From: Flavobacterium sp. Root935
GTDB taxonomy: Bacteria; Bacteroidota; Bacteroidia; Flavobacteriales; Flavobacteriaceae
Assembly (NCBI RefSeq): GCF_001429295.1
Contig: NZ_LMJL01000001.1
Span: 168,794 to 204,056, forward strand
Reading direction: 5' to 3'
DNA length: 35,263 nt
Shown here: positions 18,498 to 28,475 of the stretch, piece after piece
Layout of the letters: every line of letters starts with the position of its first letter
How positions within the stretch are numbered: position 1 is the first letter of the stretch
Translations under genes and position numbers: made by a program
The notes under the pieces: generated by a model
What the model saw: the letters and a program-made list of their open reading frames with translations, nothing else
Told to the model about the DNA's origin: nothing
Database searches by the model: none

Positions 18498-18803
18498 TTA
18501 TACTTTTATCTCTACTTCAACCCCACTTGGCAATTCAAGTTTCATTAAAGCATCAATAGTTTTAGATGAAGACGAATAAATATCAATCAATCTCTTGTAT
18601 GACATTACTTCAAATTGCTCTCTCGCTTTTTTGTTAACGTGCGGAGAACGTAATACAGTGAAAAGTTTTTTGTGAGTTGGCAACGGAATTGGACCTGTTA
18701 CAACTGCTCCAGTAGTTTTTACTGTTTTTACGATCTTTTCAGCAGATTTATCTACCAACATGTGATCGTAAGATTTTAGTTTTATTCTGATTTTTTGACT
18801 CAT
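18498..18803 (-). CDS. rpsJ: 30S ribosomal protein S10 (uS10)
   Basis: S10 lies in the 30S head and, with NusB, is part of transcription antitermination complexes. It is 101 residues long, starting [65 protein letters not shown] in the standard pattern. In E. coli rpsJ opens the S10 operon. Here it lies 10 bases after fusA and is followed by a terminator, so it ends the str operon instead. tuf, often found after fusA, is absent. Confidence 0.97.
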
Positions 18804-18813
18804 TTTCTTAAAA

Positions 18814-20970
18814 TTAAGCGTTACCTTTTGCTTTTTTGATTACCTCTTCTGAAATATTAGAAGGTGTTTCTGCATAGTGAGAAAACTCCATTGTTGAAGT
18901 AGCTCTACCAGAAGATAATGTTCTTAATGTAGTTACATATCCAAACATTTCTGACAAAGGAACATCAGCTTTAATAGTTTTAGCACCATTTCTATCACCC
19001 ATATCATTAACTTGACCTCTACGACGGTTCAAGTCACCAACGATATCACCCATATTTTCTTCTGGAGTAATAACTTCAATTTTCATGATTGGCTCAAGAA
19101 TAACAGCTCCAGCAGCACGTCCTGACTCTTTATAACCCATTCTTGCAGCTAATTCAAAAGAAAGAGCATCAGAATCCACAGGGTGGAAAGATCCATCTAA
19201 CAAAGTTACTTTCAAACTATCAACAGCATATCCAGCTAATGGACCTGTTTTCATAGCCTCACGGAAACCTTTCTCAACAGCAGGAATATACTCCTTAGGA
19301 ACGTTACCACCTTTTACTTCATTAACAAACTGTAATCCTACAGGAACTTTACCATCAACTTCATCAGCAGGCTCGATTCTAAATACGATATCACCGAATT
19401 TACCACGACCTCCAGATTGTTTCTTGTAAGTTTCTCTATGTTGAGCAGATCTTGTAAACGCTTCTTTATATTCAACTTGAGGCTCACCTTGGTTCACTTC
19501 AACTTTAAATTCACGTTTCATACGATCAACTAAGATATCTAAGTGAAGCTCACCCATACCAGAAATAATAGTTTGACCTGAAGCTTCATCTGTTCTAACC
19601 GTAAATGTTGGATCCTCTTCCGCTAATTTTGCCAAAGCCATACCCATTTTATCAACGTCAGCTTTAGTTTTAGGCTCAATAGCGATACCAATTACTGGCT
19701 CTGGGAATTTCATAGATTCCAAAATAATTGGATTCTTTTCATCACACAAAGTATCTCCAGTTTTTATATCTTTAAATCCTACAGCCGCACCAATATCTCC
19801 AGCCTCAATATATTCGATTGGATTTTGCTTATTAGCGTGCATTTGGTAAATACGAGAGATTCTCTCTTTATTACCTGAACGAGTATTTAAAACATAAGAA
19901 CCAGCATCTAAACGACCAGAGTAAGCACGGAAGAAAGCTAAACGACCTACGAATGGGTCAGTAGCAATTTTAAACGCTAAAGCAGCAAACGGCTCTTTTA
20001 CATCTGGCTTACGCAAGATTTTAGTTTGATCTTCTTCTAATAATTCAGCATCATCAGGGTGAATACCTTCGATACCTTCTTTATCTAATGGAGATGGTAA
20101 ATACTTACAAACAGCATCTAACATAAATTGAACTCCTTTATTTTTAAAAGAAGAACCTGCAAGCATTGGAATGATCGCCATATCAATTGTAGCAGCTCTT
20201 AATGCATTGTTGATTTCTTCTTCTGTAATAGAGTTTTCATCTTCCATGTATTTATCCAAAAGATTCTCATCATAAGTAGCAATCTCTTCGATAAGGATCG
20301 AACGGTAGTGTTTTACATCGTCAACCATATCAGCAGGGATGTCAACGATATCAAAAGTAGCTCCTTGAGTCTCATCATGCCATACGATAGCTTGATTTTT
20401 CACTAAGTCAACAATACCTTTAAAATCTGCTTCATCACCAATAGGCAAAGTAATTGCAACCGCATTCGATTTCAACATATCTTTAACCTGTCCGCATACA
20501 GCTAAAAAGTTAGCACCTTGACGGTCCATTTTATTTACGAATCCCATACGAGGAACTCTATATTGATCAGCAAGTCTCCAGTTAGTTTCTGATTGAGGCT
20601 CAACACCATCAACAGCACTAAATAAGAAAACTAATCCATCAAGTACACGTAGAGAACGGTTTACCTCTACAGTAAAGTCAACGTGTCCAGGAGTATCAAT
20701 AATATTAAAGTGATAAGGCAATGATTCTGGAAGAGCCTTACCTTGCTCAGTTGGAAAATTCCAAGTACAAGTTGTAGCTGCAGAAGTAATTGTAATACCT
20801 CTTTCTTGCTCTTGCGCCATCCAGTCCATTGTTGCAGCACCATCGTGCACCTCACCAATTTTATGCGACTTTCCAGTGTAAAAAAGAATACGCTCAGTAG
20901 TTGTTGTTTTACCAGCATCAATGTGAGCAGCAATCCCGATATTTCTTGTATATTTTAAATCTCTAGCCAT
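18814..20970 (-). CDS. fusA: Elongation factor G
   Basis: EF-G is the GTPase that drives translocation and, with RRF, ribosome recycling. It is 718 residues long. The G1 P-loop is AHIDAGKT (15-22), switch II contains DTPGHVDF, and G4 is NKMD in [13 protein letters not shown]. Domains II to V follow in order, with RGQVNDMG in the C-terminal part. Dense conservation and its place between rpsG and rpsJ suggest the main translational EF-G rather than a tetracycline-protection or mitochondrial-type paralogue. It begins 10 bases after rpsG. Confidence 0.97.
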   Translation of the reverse strand: MARDLKYTRNIGIAAHIDAGKTTTTERILFYTGKSHKIGEVHDGAATMDWMAQEQERGITITSAATTCTWNFPTEQGKALPESLPYHFNIIDTPGHVDFTVEVNRSLRVLDGLVFLFSAVDGVEPQSETNWRLADQYRVPRMGFVNKMDRQGANFLAVCGQVKDMLKSNAVAITLPIGDEADFKGIVDLVKNQAIVWHDETQGATFDIVDIPADMVDDVKHYRSILIEEIATYDENLLDKYMEDENSITEEEINNALRAATIDMAIIPMLAGSSFKNKGVQFMLDAVCKYLPSPLDKEGIEGIHPDDAELLEEDQTKILRKPDVKEPFAALAFKIATDPFVGRLAFFRAYSGRLDAGSYVLNTRSGNKERISRIYQMHANKQNPIEYIEAGDIGAAVGFKDIKTGDTLCDEKNPIILESMKFPEPVIGIAIEPKTKADVDKMGMALAKLAEEDPTFTVRTDEASGQTIISGMGELHLDILVDRMKREFKVEVNQGEPQVEYKEAFTRSAQHRETYKKQSGGRGKFGDIVFRIEPADEVDGKVPVGLQFVNEVKGGNVPKEYIPAVEKGFREAMKTGPLAGYAVDSLKVTLLDGSFHPVDSDALSFELAARMGYKESGRAAGAVILEPIMKIEVITPEENMGDIVGDLNRRRGQVNDMGDRNGAKTIKADVPLSEMFGYVTTLRTLSSGRATSTMEFSHYAETPSNISEEVIKKAKGNA

Positions 20971-20980
20971 TTCTTACGAA

Positions 20981-21457
20981 TTAAAATCTAAAGTGAGAGA
21001 ATGCTTTATTAGCTTCTGCCATTTTGTGAGTATCCATTCTTTTCTTAACTGCAGCACCTTCTTCTTTAGCAGCAGCTAAACATTCTGAAGCTAAACGTTG
21101 TGCCATAGATTTTTCATTTCTTCTTCTTGAATAAAGTATTAACCACTTCATTGCCATAGAAATTTTTCTGTCTGGACGAATTTGCATTGGGATTTGGAAT
21201 GTAGCTCCACCAACTCTACGGCTACGTACTTCTACGTGAGGCATAACGTTTGTTAAAGCATCTTTCCAGATCTCTAATGAAGTCTTCTCATCATTTTGCT
21301 TTTTAGATTCAATGATATCAATAGCATCATAAAATACTTTAAAAGCTGTAGATTTCTTACCATCCCACATTAAGTTATTCACAAAACGCGTTACTAATTG
21401 GTCGTTAAACCTTGGATCTGGTAAAAGTGGTCTTTTCTTTGCCGCTCTTTTTCTCAT
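20981..21457 (-). CDS. rpsG: 30S ribosomal protein S7 (uS7)
   Basis: S7 is the primary binder of the 16S 3' domain and starts head assembly; in E. coli it represses the str operon. It is 158 residues long. It starts [45 protein letters not shown] and contains [29 protein letters not shown] and the late [13 protein letters not shown]. It lies 24 bases after rpsL. The E. coli S7 site is in the rpsL-rpsG gap, which here is too short for the same long structure. Confidence 0.97.
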   Translation of the reverse strand: MRKRAAKKRPLLPDPRFNDQLVTRFVNNLMWDGKKSTAFKVFYDAIDIIESKKQNDEKTSLEIWKDALTNVMPHVEVRSRRVGGATFQIPMQIRPDRKISMAMKWLILYSRRRNEKSMAQRLASECLAAAKEEGAAVKKRMDTHKMAEANKAFSHFRF

Positions 21458-21481
21458 GTCTTTTTCTTAAAAGTTTTTAAA

Positions 21482-21865
21482 TTACTTTTTTGCTTCTTTT
21501 GGGCGTTTAGCACCGTACTTAGATCTTCTTTGCGTTCTTCCCGCAACACCTGACGTATCAAGCGCTCCACGAACGATATGATATCTAACACCTGGTAAAT
21601 CTTTTACCCTTCCGCCTCTAACTAATACTATCGAGTGCTCTTGTAGATTGTGTCCTTCTCCAGGAATGTAAGCATTCACCTCATTACCATTTGTCAAACG
21701 TACACGCGCAACTTTACGCATTGCAGAGTTTGGTTTTTTTGGTGTAGTAGTGTAAACACGCGTACAAACCCCTCTTCTTTGAGGACAAGAATCTAAAGCA
21801 ACCGATTTACTCTTCTTAGTTATCTGAGTTCTTCCTGTTCTTACTAATTGTTGAATTGTTGGCAT
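21482..21865 (-). CDS. rpsL: 30S ribosomal protein S12 (uS12)
   Basis: S12 is at the decoding centre and controls accuracy. It is 127 residues long. Its sequence carries the unmutated K43 (in TTPKKPNSA) and K88 (in [12 protein letters not shown]), the positions where substitutions give streptomycin resistance, so no such change is present. D89 is the residue that RimO methylthiolates in other bacteria. It is the first gene of the str operon, with a near-consensus promoter 54-84 bases upstream and a short leader that begins with a hairpin. Confidence 0.97.
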
Positions 21866-21899
21866 AATTAATACTAAAAATTATTATGTTTATTAAATT

Positions 21900-21915
21900 C
21901 CCGCTTTTTACGGGG
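21900..21915 (-). promoter_or_regulatory. 5'-terminal hairpin in the rpsL leader
   Basis: In the mRNA the run CCCCGUAAAAAGCGGG (21915-21900) can form a short CCCG/CGGG stem. It begins about four bases after the -7 box, so it would be almost exactly at the 5' end of the transcript. It is the only G+C-rich spot in the spacer. The stem is short, and stabilisation or feedback control are both only guesses. Confidence 0.35.
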
Positions 21916-21918
21916 TTG

Positions 21919-21949
21919 CAAATGTATAAAATATTTTTCACTATACAAA
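21919..21949 (-). promoter_or_regulatory. rpsL (str operon) promoter, TTTG-N19-TACATTTG
   Basis: On the minus strand, TTTG (21949-21946), 19 bases and TACATTTG (21926-21919) match the Bacteroidota -33/-7 consensus fully. Predicted transcription starts near 21914, giving a leader of about 50 bases to the ATG at 21865. Confidence 0.8.
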
Positions 21950-22047
21950 CGTTAAATCATTAATTTTCAACAACATTATTTATATCTATGATTTCACAAA
22001 GAAACATTAGATATTTGCTTTACATTTAATCAACAAAACAATTGCAT

Positions 22048-23748
22048 TTGAAACAATTAACACACATACTTCTTTTTCTTTTTACCTCAAGTTGTTTCGC
22101 TCAATCTTTTTATTTGAATATAAACGGAATTGATAAGAAACAAAATCAAACAATTGACTCCATTCCATACGCAAAAAAACACTCTAATTTAAAATCTCTT
22201 TATAACGAAATCGAATTGGTTTCAAAAGAACTAACAAAACAGGGATATACCGATTCTAAAAAACTAGAAACCAAAAAAATAAATGACAGCACTTTTACCT
22301 CTACAATCGATCTAAAAAACAAGATAAAAGAAGTACATATATATATAGGTATAAACTCTTTTTTTTCCGAGTCAAAAAAAACAGCAAAAGACAGCATATT
22401 TATCCCTTATTCAGAACTAGAAAATTTTTTAAATCAAGAAATCTTAAACAATGAAAAAGCAGGTTTCGCTTTTACAAAGATAAAACTGGAAAACATTAAG
22501 AAAAAGAATTCCATAATTTATGCTGACCTAAATTTCGATTCTGAAAAAAAAAGAACCTTAAATTCAATTATCCTAAATTACACAAATCTCAATTCTAAAG
22601 ATTATTTCCCAAAAGGAGCATTAAAACAATTAAACAAGAAATACATCAACAGAACTTTCAACCAAGAAATAATAAAAAAAATCCATGCCGATATCAACAG
22701 CTTTGAATTCATTTCTCAAACTAAATATCCTGAAGTACTTTTCACAAAAGACTCAACTAAAGTCTACGCATACATTGAAAAACGAAAAGCAAATACTTTC
22801 GATGGATACATTGGCTTTTCAAATGATGAAAACAAAAAAACAATTCTAAACGGATATTTAGACATATCACTTATAAACACACTTCGTGCTGGAGAAAAAT
22901 TTTCACTTTATTGGAAGAGTGACGGTAATCAACAAAAAACCTTTAACACCAAACTCGAAATCCCATATTTATTTAAATCTCCAATAGGCATAAAAGCTCA
23001 ACTGAACATATTCAAACAAGACAGCACTTTTCAAAATACCAAAACAGATATCAATCTTGGATATTATTTGAATTACAATTCAAAATTATACATTGGATAT
23101 GAATCCACAGAATCTAGTGATATTCAAAACACCAACAACTCAACGATAAGCGATTTTAACAACTCGTTTACCACAGTTACATTTGACTTTCAAAAAGCAG
23201 ACTTTGAAAATCCTATATTCATAAATAAAGCATTTATCAACACCGCACTTGGGTTTGGAAAACGAACAACCAACAACAATCCTCAAACAGCAGGCATAAG
23301 CAACCAGCTCTTTGCAAACATAAACTTTAAGTACAATTTTGAACTCAATCCTAAAAATTTCATTAACATAAATTCACAAAATTACATCTTAAAGAGTCAA
23401 AACTATATTTCAAATGAATTATTTCGATTTGGAGGAATGAATTCTATTCGAGGTTTTTTAGAAAATAGCCTGCAAGCCAACTACACTTCGATGATTCTTA
23501 CAGAATATAGATATTTATTATCACAAAGCTTCTACATAAACTCAATCATCGATTATGCCATATACCAAGACTTAACAAGCAATTCAAATAAAAATAAATT
23601 AAAAAAATTAATAGGAATTGGCATTGGTACTACTATACAAACAACAAGCGGTATATTAAAAATAAACCTTACAAATGGAGGCGAAAAAACCTCGGATTTG
23701 CAATTATATAACACTATCATAAACATATGTTATAATGTTAAATTTTGA
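22048..23748 (+). CDS. Omp85-superfamily (BamA/TamA-like) outer-membrane protein, TTG start
   Basis: The frame has no upstream ATG: a TAA lies at 22027 and only TTG codons at 22042 and 22048 can start it. The second gives a clean signal peptide, MKQLTHILLFLFTSSCFAQ, so it is preferred. The mature protein looks like a POTRA-type domain (about residues 165-235, ending KANTFDGYIGF) followed by a membrane beta-barrel. The barrel contains FRFGGMNSIRGFLEN, with R468-G469-F470 matching the RGF/Y motif of Omp85 strand/loop 6, and ends in the terminal phenylalanine YNVKF. At 566 residues it is shorter than BamA, with fewer apparent POTRA repeats. It is richer in A and lysine/asparagine codons than the ribosomal genes. 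Its specific job is unknown. Confidence 0.6.
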   Translation: MKQLTHILLFLFTSSCFAQSFYLNINGIDKKQNQTIDSIPYAKKHSNLKSLYNEIELVSKELTKQGYTDSKKLETKKINDSTFTSTIDLKNKIKEVHIYIGINSFFSESKKTAKDSIFIPYSELENFLNQEILNNEKAGFAFTKIKLENIKKKNSIIYADLNFDSEKKRTLNSIILNYTNLNSKDYFPKGALKQLNKKYINRTFNQEIIKKIHADINSFEFISQTKYPEVLFTKDSTKVYAYIEKRKANTFDGYIGFSNDENKKTILNGYLDISLINTLRAGEKFSLYWKSDGNQQKTFNTKLEIPYLFKSPIGIKAQLNIFKQDSTFQNTKTDINLGYYLNYNSKLYIGYESTESSDIQNTNNSTISDFNNSFTTVTFDFQKADFENPIFINKAFINTALGFGKRTTNNNPQTAGISNQLFANINFKYNFELNPKNFININSQNYILKSQNYISNELFRFGGMNSIRGFLENSLQANYTSMILTEYRYLLSQSFYINSIIDYAIYQDLTSNSNKNKLKKLIGIGIGTTIQTTSGILKINLTNGGEKTSDLQLYNTIINICYNVKF

Positions 23749-23832
23749 TGTTTAACGAAAAAAATATTTTTTTTATTAGGAAAGTTAACAAATTATTAAG
23801 AGTTTTGCGATACTAATTCAAAATATTTAAAA

Positions 23833-26800
23833 ATGAAACTAAAGTTCAATGGATTCTTAGTACTTTTACTAGTACTAGTTGCGCAATTATCATTTGCGCA
23901 AGAAAGAGCTGTTTCTGGGACAGTTTCTGACAATGCAGGAATGCCTTTACCGGGTGTTAGTGTATTAGTTAAAGGAACTAAAACGGGAACACAAACTGAC
24001 TTTGATGGTAAATTTTCGATCAAAGTATCACCAAGCCAAATTTTGGTATTTAGCTACATTGGGATGAAAACTCAAGAAGTAGCAGCAAGTTCTTCTACTG
24101 TAAATGTAAAACTAGCAGATGCAGGAGCCCAAGAACTTGAAGGCGTAGTAGTAACAGCTTTCGGTATCAAAAGAGAGAAAAAAGCTCTTGGTTACGCAAC
24201 TACAACTTTAAAAGCAGATGCGCTTACACAAGTAGTTAACACGAACCCATTTGAAACACTTTCTGGTAAAATTGCAGGGGTTGATATTACTGCTCCATCT
24301 CAACCAGGTGCTTCTACAAAGGTTGTAATTCGTGGTTTCAACACTATTACTCAACCTGGTGGACCTCTTTACGTAGTTGATGGATCTCCAATTAACAATA
24401 GTTATACAGGATCAACATCTTCAACAAGATCTTACGATGCTGGTAACGGTATTACTGACCTTGACCCTAATAATATTGAAAGTATGACAGTTCTTAAAGG
24501 AGCTGCTGCATCTGCTTTATACGGTTCTAGAGCAGGGGGTGGTGTAATCATTATTACTACTAAAAAAGGAAAAGCTAACACAGGTATTAAAGTTGATATG
24601 TTGGCTTCTACTGAATTTAGCGAAGTTGCAAGAGTTCCACATTTACAAAATCAATTTGGACAAGGGTGGAATGGTGCTGGATATTCTGGAACTAATTCTT
24701 ATAGTAACGAGAACGGTTCTTGGGGACCTGCTTTCAACGGAGAAGTTAGACCATGGGGTACTGTATACAACGGAACTCAGCAAATCAAACCATATGTTGG
24801 ATTAAATGACAACGTTAGAGATTTTTATGATACTGGTATTCTTTCTACTCAATCTGTAAACTTAAGCGGTGGTGGAGATACTTCAGATTTCTCTTTAGTA
24901 TTTTCTAATGTAAACAGTGATGGAGTTGTTCCAACTGAATCTGACTTATACAAAAAACAATCTATTGGTTTCAATGGAGGTTTAAAAGGAAAAAGATTCA
25001 CTCTAAGAACTTCTTTAAACTATGTATACAAAGATCAGAGTGTTGTAAATGCAGGTCAGGGTGACGATGCAGGACAAGGTTCTACATTGCAACAAGATTT
25101 ATTGCAAATTCCTAGAGATGTTAGTGTGGTTGACTTAAGAGATTACAAAAACAACATTTTTAACACTCCGGATTACTATTTTACTCCTTACGCTACAAAC
25201 CCATATTTCTCACTTAATGAGAATAGCACAAAAATTTACGGACACAATATTTTTGGTAACGTTAACTTAAGCTACAAAATTACTGATAAGTTAACTGCTA
25301 CATGGCAAGTTGGTGGTAACCTTAGAAATGAAAGACAAAAAAGTTACGGTGCTATTGTAAACTATCTTCCTGGTACTCCACAAGCAGTTGCTGGTGCGAA
25401 TCCAGTTGTTGGAGGGGTAACAGAAGGAAGATCTGAATTCAGTGAATTTGATACATTCTTCAACTTAAATTACAACACAAACTTAAGCGAAGACTGGACA
25501 TTGAATCTTTTAGGTGGTTTCAACTACAACAAAAGAGAATCTGATCAACTATTCAACACAATTACAAATTTAGGTATCCCAGGATACTATGAACTTTCAA
25601 ACTCAGCTGTTAGACCAACAATTACTCAGGCTAACTCAATGAGAAAAACTGGAGCTGTTTACGCTTCTGCTGAGATTGCTTTCAAAAACAGATATTTCTT
25701 GACTCTAACAGGTAGAGAGGATGTAACTTCTACTTTACCAATTGGTAATAATGCTTATTTTTACCCAGCATTATCTCTTGGTGCTATTGTTATTGACAAC
25801 GGAGATACATTCTTAAAATTAAGAGCTGCTGCATCTAAAATTGCTAACGATACAAGCCCATATGCAACTGAAAACTCTTATGTTCCAGGATCTGCTGCTG
25901 CTAACTTTGGTATCATCGCATCTCCAATTGGAGGAATTAGTTTCTATGAGGCAGCTGGAAGACTTGGAAATGCTGATTTAAAACCAGAAACTACAGTGGA
26001 GTATGAAGTTGGAGCTGAAGGATCTTTCTTTAAAAACAGAATTAGCTATGATATTGCTTTATATCACAAAACTACTTCTGATTTGATTGTTAATTTACCA
26101 TTGGACCCATCAACTGGTTATACTACTAAATCAATCAACGCAGCTGAATTAGAAAACAAAGGTATTGAGCTTTCTATTACTGCTAGCCCAATTAAAAATA
26201 AAGACTTTACTTGGAACTTAACTTATACGTTCACTAAGAACATGAGTGAAGTTACTAAATTAGCTGACGGATTTGATAGAATTGACATACAGCCTGCTTA
26301 CGGAGTTACGTATTCTGCTGCAAAAGGAGAACCATTAGGAACATTCTTTTCTCAAGTACCAAAAACTAATGCTGCTGGACAATATATCGTAAATGCTGCA
26401 ACTGGTATGTATGAAGTAAGTGACGATATCCAAAAAATTGGTAACTCACAACGTGATTTCGTAATGGGATTACAAAACAATTTCAAATACAAAAACTTTA
26501 ACTTAGGAGTATCTTTAGACTGGAAACAAGGTGGAGAATTCTACTCTTACACAAAAAGACTTTCTCACTTCGTAGGAAATGGTATTGAAACTGTTTACAA
26601 TGACAGACAACCATTTATCATTCCTAACTCAGTTAATGAGCAAGTAGATGCAACAACTGGTGCGGTTACATATACAGAAAACACTACACCAATTGCTTGG
26701 GATAAAGTAACTTCTTTTTACAATACTTCAAACAACCCTGGTATTGAGCAAACTCACGTAATTGACAAAACTTTTGTAAGATTAAGAGAGATAAATTTAA

Positions 26801-27018
26801 ATTATGATTTCCCTTCTGCAGTAAGTAAAAATATGGGATTAAATAAAATTACTTTAGGAGTTTACGCAAGAAATCTTTTCATGTGGACTCCGGGAGAAAA
26901 TCCATATACTGATCCTGAAACTGGAACTTACGGAACAGGTGTAGGCTCTGATTTTGGAGAATTCGGTACTAACCCATCTCAAAGATCAGTAGGTGGAGTT
27001 TTAAAATTATCATTCTAA
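23833..27018 (+). CDS. SusC/RagA-family TonB-linked outer-membrane transporter
   Basis: This 1061-residue protein is the barrel of a SusCD importer. A signal peptide (1-22, cut before QERAVSG) is followed by a carboxypeptidase-regulatory-like beta-sandwich (about 26-95, GTVSDNAGMPLPGVSVLVKGT). Then comes a plug domain (about 100-250) with the SusC hallmark LYVVDG (179-184) and SMTVLKGAAASALYGSRAGGGVI, and a 22-strand-type barrel ending in phenylalanine (VGGVLKLSF). The segment ELEGVVVTAFG (101-111) may hold the TonB box. The SusD-like gene follows after 16 bases. A weak promoter-like pair (TTAG at 23776-23779, GAGTTTTG at 23800-23807) departs from consensus. Substrate cannot be read from the sequence; the operon content hints at peptides. 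Confidence 0.95.
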   Translation: MKLKFNGFLVLLLVLVAQLSFAQERAVSGTVSDNAGMPLPGVSVLVKGTKTGTQTDFDGKFSIKVSPSQILVFSYIGMKTQEVAASSSTVNVKLADAGAQELEGVVVTAFGIKREKKALGYATTTLKADALTQVVNTNPFETLSGKIAGVDITAPSQPGASTKVVIRGFNTITQPGGPLYVVDGSPINNSYTGSTSSTRSYDAGNGITDLDPNNIESMTVLKGAAASALYGSRAGGGVIIITTKKGKANTGIKVDMLASTEFSEVARVPHLQNQFGQGWNGAGYSGTNSYSNENGSWGPAFNGEVRPWGTVYNGTQQIKPYVGLNDNVRDFYDTGILSTQSVNLSGGGDTSDFSLVFSNVNSDGVVPTESDLYKKQSIGFNGGLKGKRFTLRTSLNYVYKDQSVVNAGQGDDAGQGSTLQQDLLQIPRDVSVVDLRDYKNNIFNTPDYYFTPYATNPYFSLNENSTKIYGHNIFGNVNLSYKITDKLTATWQVGGNLRNERQKSYGAIVNYLPGTPQAVAGANPVVGGVTEGRSEFSEFDTFFNLNYNTNLSEDWTLNLLGGFNYNKRESDQLFNTITNLGIPGYYELSNSAVRPTITQANSMRKTGAVYASAEIAFKNRYFLTLTGREDVTSTLPIGNNAYFYPALSLGAIVIDNGDTFLKLRAAASKIANDTSPYATENSYVPGSAAANFGIIASPIGGISFYEAAGRLGNADLKPETTVEYEVGAEGSFFKNRISYDIALYHKTTSDLIVNLPLDPSTGYTTKSINAAELENKGIELSITASPIKNKDFTWNLTYTFTKNMSEVTKLADGFDRIDIQPAYGVTYSAAKGEPLGTFFSQVPKTNAAGQYIVNAATGMYEVSDDIQKIGNSQRDFVMGLQNNFKYKNFNLGVSLDWKQGGEFYSYTKRLSHFVGNGIETVYNDRQPFIIPNSVNEQVDATTGAVTYTENTTPIAWDKVTSFYNTSNNPGIEQTHVIDKTFVRLREINLNYDFPSAVSKNMGLNKITLGVYARNLFMWTPGENPYTDPETGTYGTGVGSDFGEFGTNPSQRSVGGVLKLSF

Positions 27019-27034
27019 AAAAATATATAGAAAA

Positions 27035-28462
27035 ATGAAAAAGATAGTAACATTAATTACAGCTCTTTTCTTATTAGTGTCTTGTGATGAAACATTTGAC
27101 ATTAATAGAGATCCGGATGCATTGCCTCCTGGACAAGCAAATAGTACCATTCTTCCAGCAGGTATTGCTGGCTTGGCAGGTGCTCAGGGATCATACTACG
27201 CCATCATTGGTGGATTCTGGTCTCAATTCTGGACACAGAACAACACATCTAACCAATACAAAGATGTGGATTCTTACAGTATCGGAACAAATGACTACCA
27301 AGTAGGTTACACTGCAATGTTTGATGCATTAAACGATATTAGAACAGTAAAAGCTCAAGCTGAAGCTGAAGGTAACTGGAAGTATTATCTAATTGCTACT
27401 GTACTTGAAGTTGAAGCTTCTCAGGTTTTAACAGATTTGTATGATGCAATTCCTTACACTGAGGCTAACAACGTAAACATTCTACAGCCTAAGTTTAATA
27501 CTGGTAAAGAAGTTTATGACTTAATGATTGCTGATTTAAAATTAGCTTTATCAAAAGACTTAAGTACTTCTAATGGTTCTGCTCCTGCTGCTGACGATTT
27601 TATTTTCGGTGGTAACATGACTAACTGGACAAAATTCGGTAATACTTTATTGTTAAAATTACATTTAAGATTAACAGAAGTTGATCCAACTTTAGCTCAA
27701 TCTGGAATCACTACTTTAATTAACTCTGGTGCTGCATTCTTAGATGTTGATGCTGCTATGACTCAATTTGAAGATGCTGCAGACAGAAGTAACCCATTGT
27801 ACGAATCAGACAGAAGACAGTTAAATACTACGCTTAACCTTAAAGCTAGTAAAACTTTGTATACTTATTTACAAACTAACGCTGATCCACGTTTAGCGAA
27901 ATACTACGGTACTGGTGTTCCTAACAATCAGGGAGATTTCGAAAACACTGTAACGAACTTAGCTACTGTAACTTTAAGTGCTACTACTCCTGTATTTTTC
28001 TTAAGTAAAGAAGAAAGTAACTTCTTACAGGCTGAAGCACTTTCAAGATACTATGGTGGAGCTGGTGCAAAAGCGAAATATGACGCTGGTGTAACTGCTG
28101 CTATGACAAGATTTGGAGGAACTGCTACTGCATTCTTAGCAGCTGGTGGAAAATATGAATTCCCTGCTACTGGAACTGCTGCTCAGGTTGAAGCAATTAT
28201 CACTCAAAAATGGATTGCAAGTTTCCCTGGAAATGGTTATGAGTCATTCTTAGAGCAAAGCAGAACTGGATTCCCAAGAGTTTCTACTGTACCTCAAACA
28301 AATGAAGCTTACGTTCCTGGACAATTTGCAGTATCTGTAGAAAATGTAACAGGTGATAAATTCCCAAAAAGAATTGTTTTACCAAACAACGTAAAATCAA
28401 GAAACTCAAACGCTCCAGCTTTGAAAGCTATTACTGAGCCAGTTTGGTGGGATGTTAACTAA
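27035..28462 (+). CDS. SusD/RagB-like surface lipoprotein (SusD-like_2 type)
   Basis: SusD-like proteins form the hinged lid over the SusC barrel and capture the substrate. This one is 475 residues. The lipobox LVSC puts the lipidated cysteine at 17, followed by D and E, as in Bacteroidota surface-export signals. The start region FDINRDPDALPPGQANSTILPAG and the Trp/Tyr-rich helices (FWSQFWTQNN) resemble the SusD-like_2 group (PF12771) more than starch-type SusD; this is from memory. No carbohydrate-active enzyme gene is nearby. It lies 13 bases before the next lipoprotein gene, in one operon. Confidence 0.9.
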   Translation: MKKIVTLITALFLLVSCDETFDINRDPDALPPGQANSTILPAGIAGLAGAQGSYYAIIGGFWSQFWTQNNTSNQYKDVDSYSIGTNDYQVGYTAMFDALNDIRTVKAQAEAEGNWKYYLIATVLEVEASQVLTDLYDAIPYTEANNVNILQPKFNTGKEVYDLMIADLKLALSKDLSTSNGSAPAADDFIFGGNMTNWTKFGNTLLLKLHLRLTEVDPTLAQSGITTLINSGAAFLDVDAAMTQFEDAADRSNPLYESDRRQLNTTLNLKASKTLYTYLQTNADPRLAKYYGTGVPNNQGDFENTVTNLATVTLSATTPVFFLSKEESNFLQAEALSRYYGGAGAKAKYDAGVTAAMTRFGGTATAFLAAGGKYEFPATGTAAQVEAIITQKWIASFPGNGYESFLEQSRTGFPRVSTVPQTNEAYVPGQFAVSVENVTGDKFPKRIVLPNNVKSRNSNAPALKAITEPVWWDVN

Positions 28463-28475
28463 TAAAAAATAGACA

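Noticed and set aside
22010..22017. GATATTTG as promoter of the Omp85-like gene
   Set aside because: The first conserved T is missing and no -33 element is seen, so evidence is insufficient.
23776..23807. TTAG-N20-GAGTTTTG as promoter of the SusC operon
   Set aside because: Both elements depart from consensus; mentioned in the SusC entry but too weak to list as a site.
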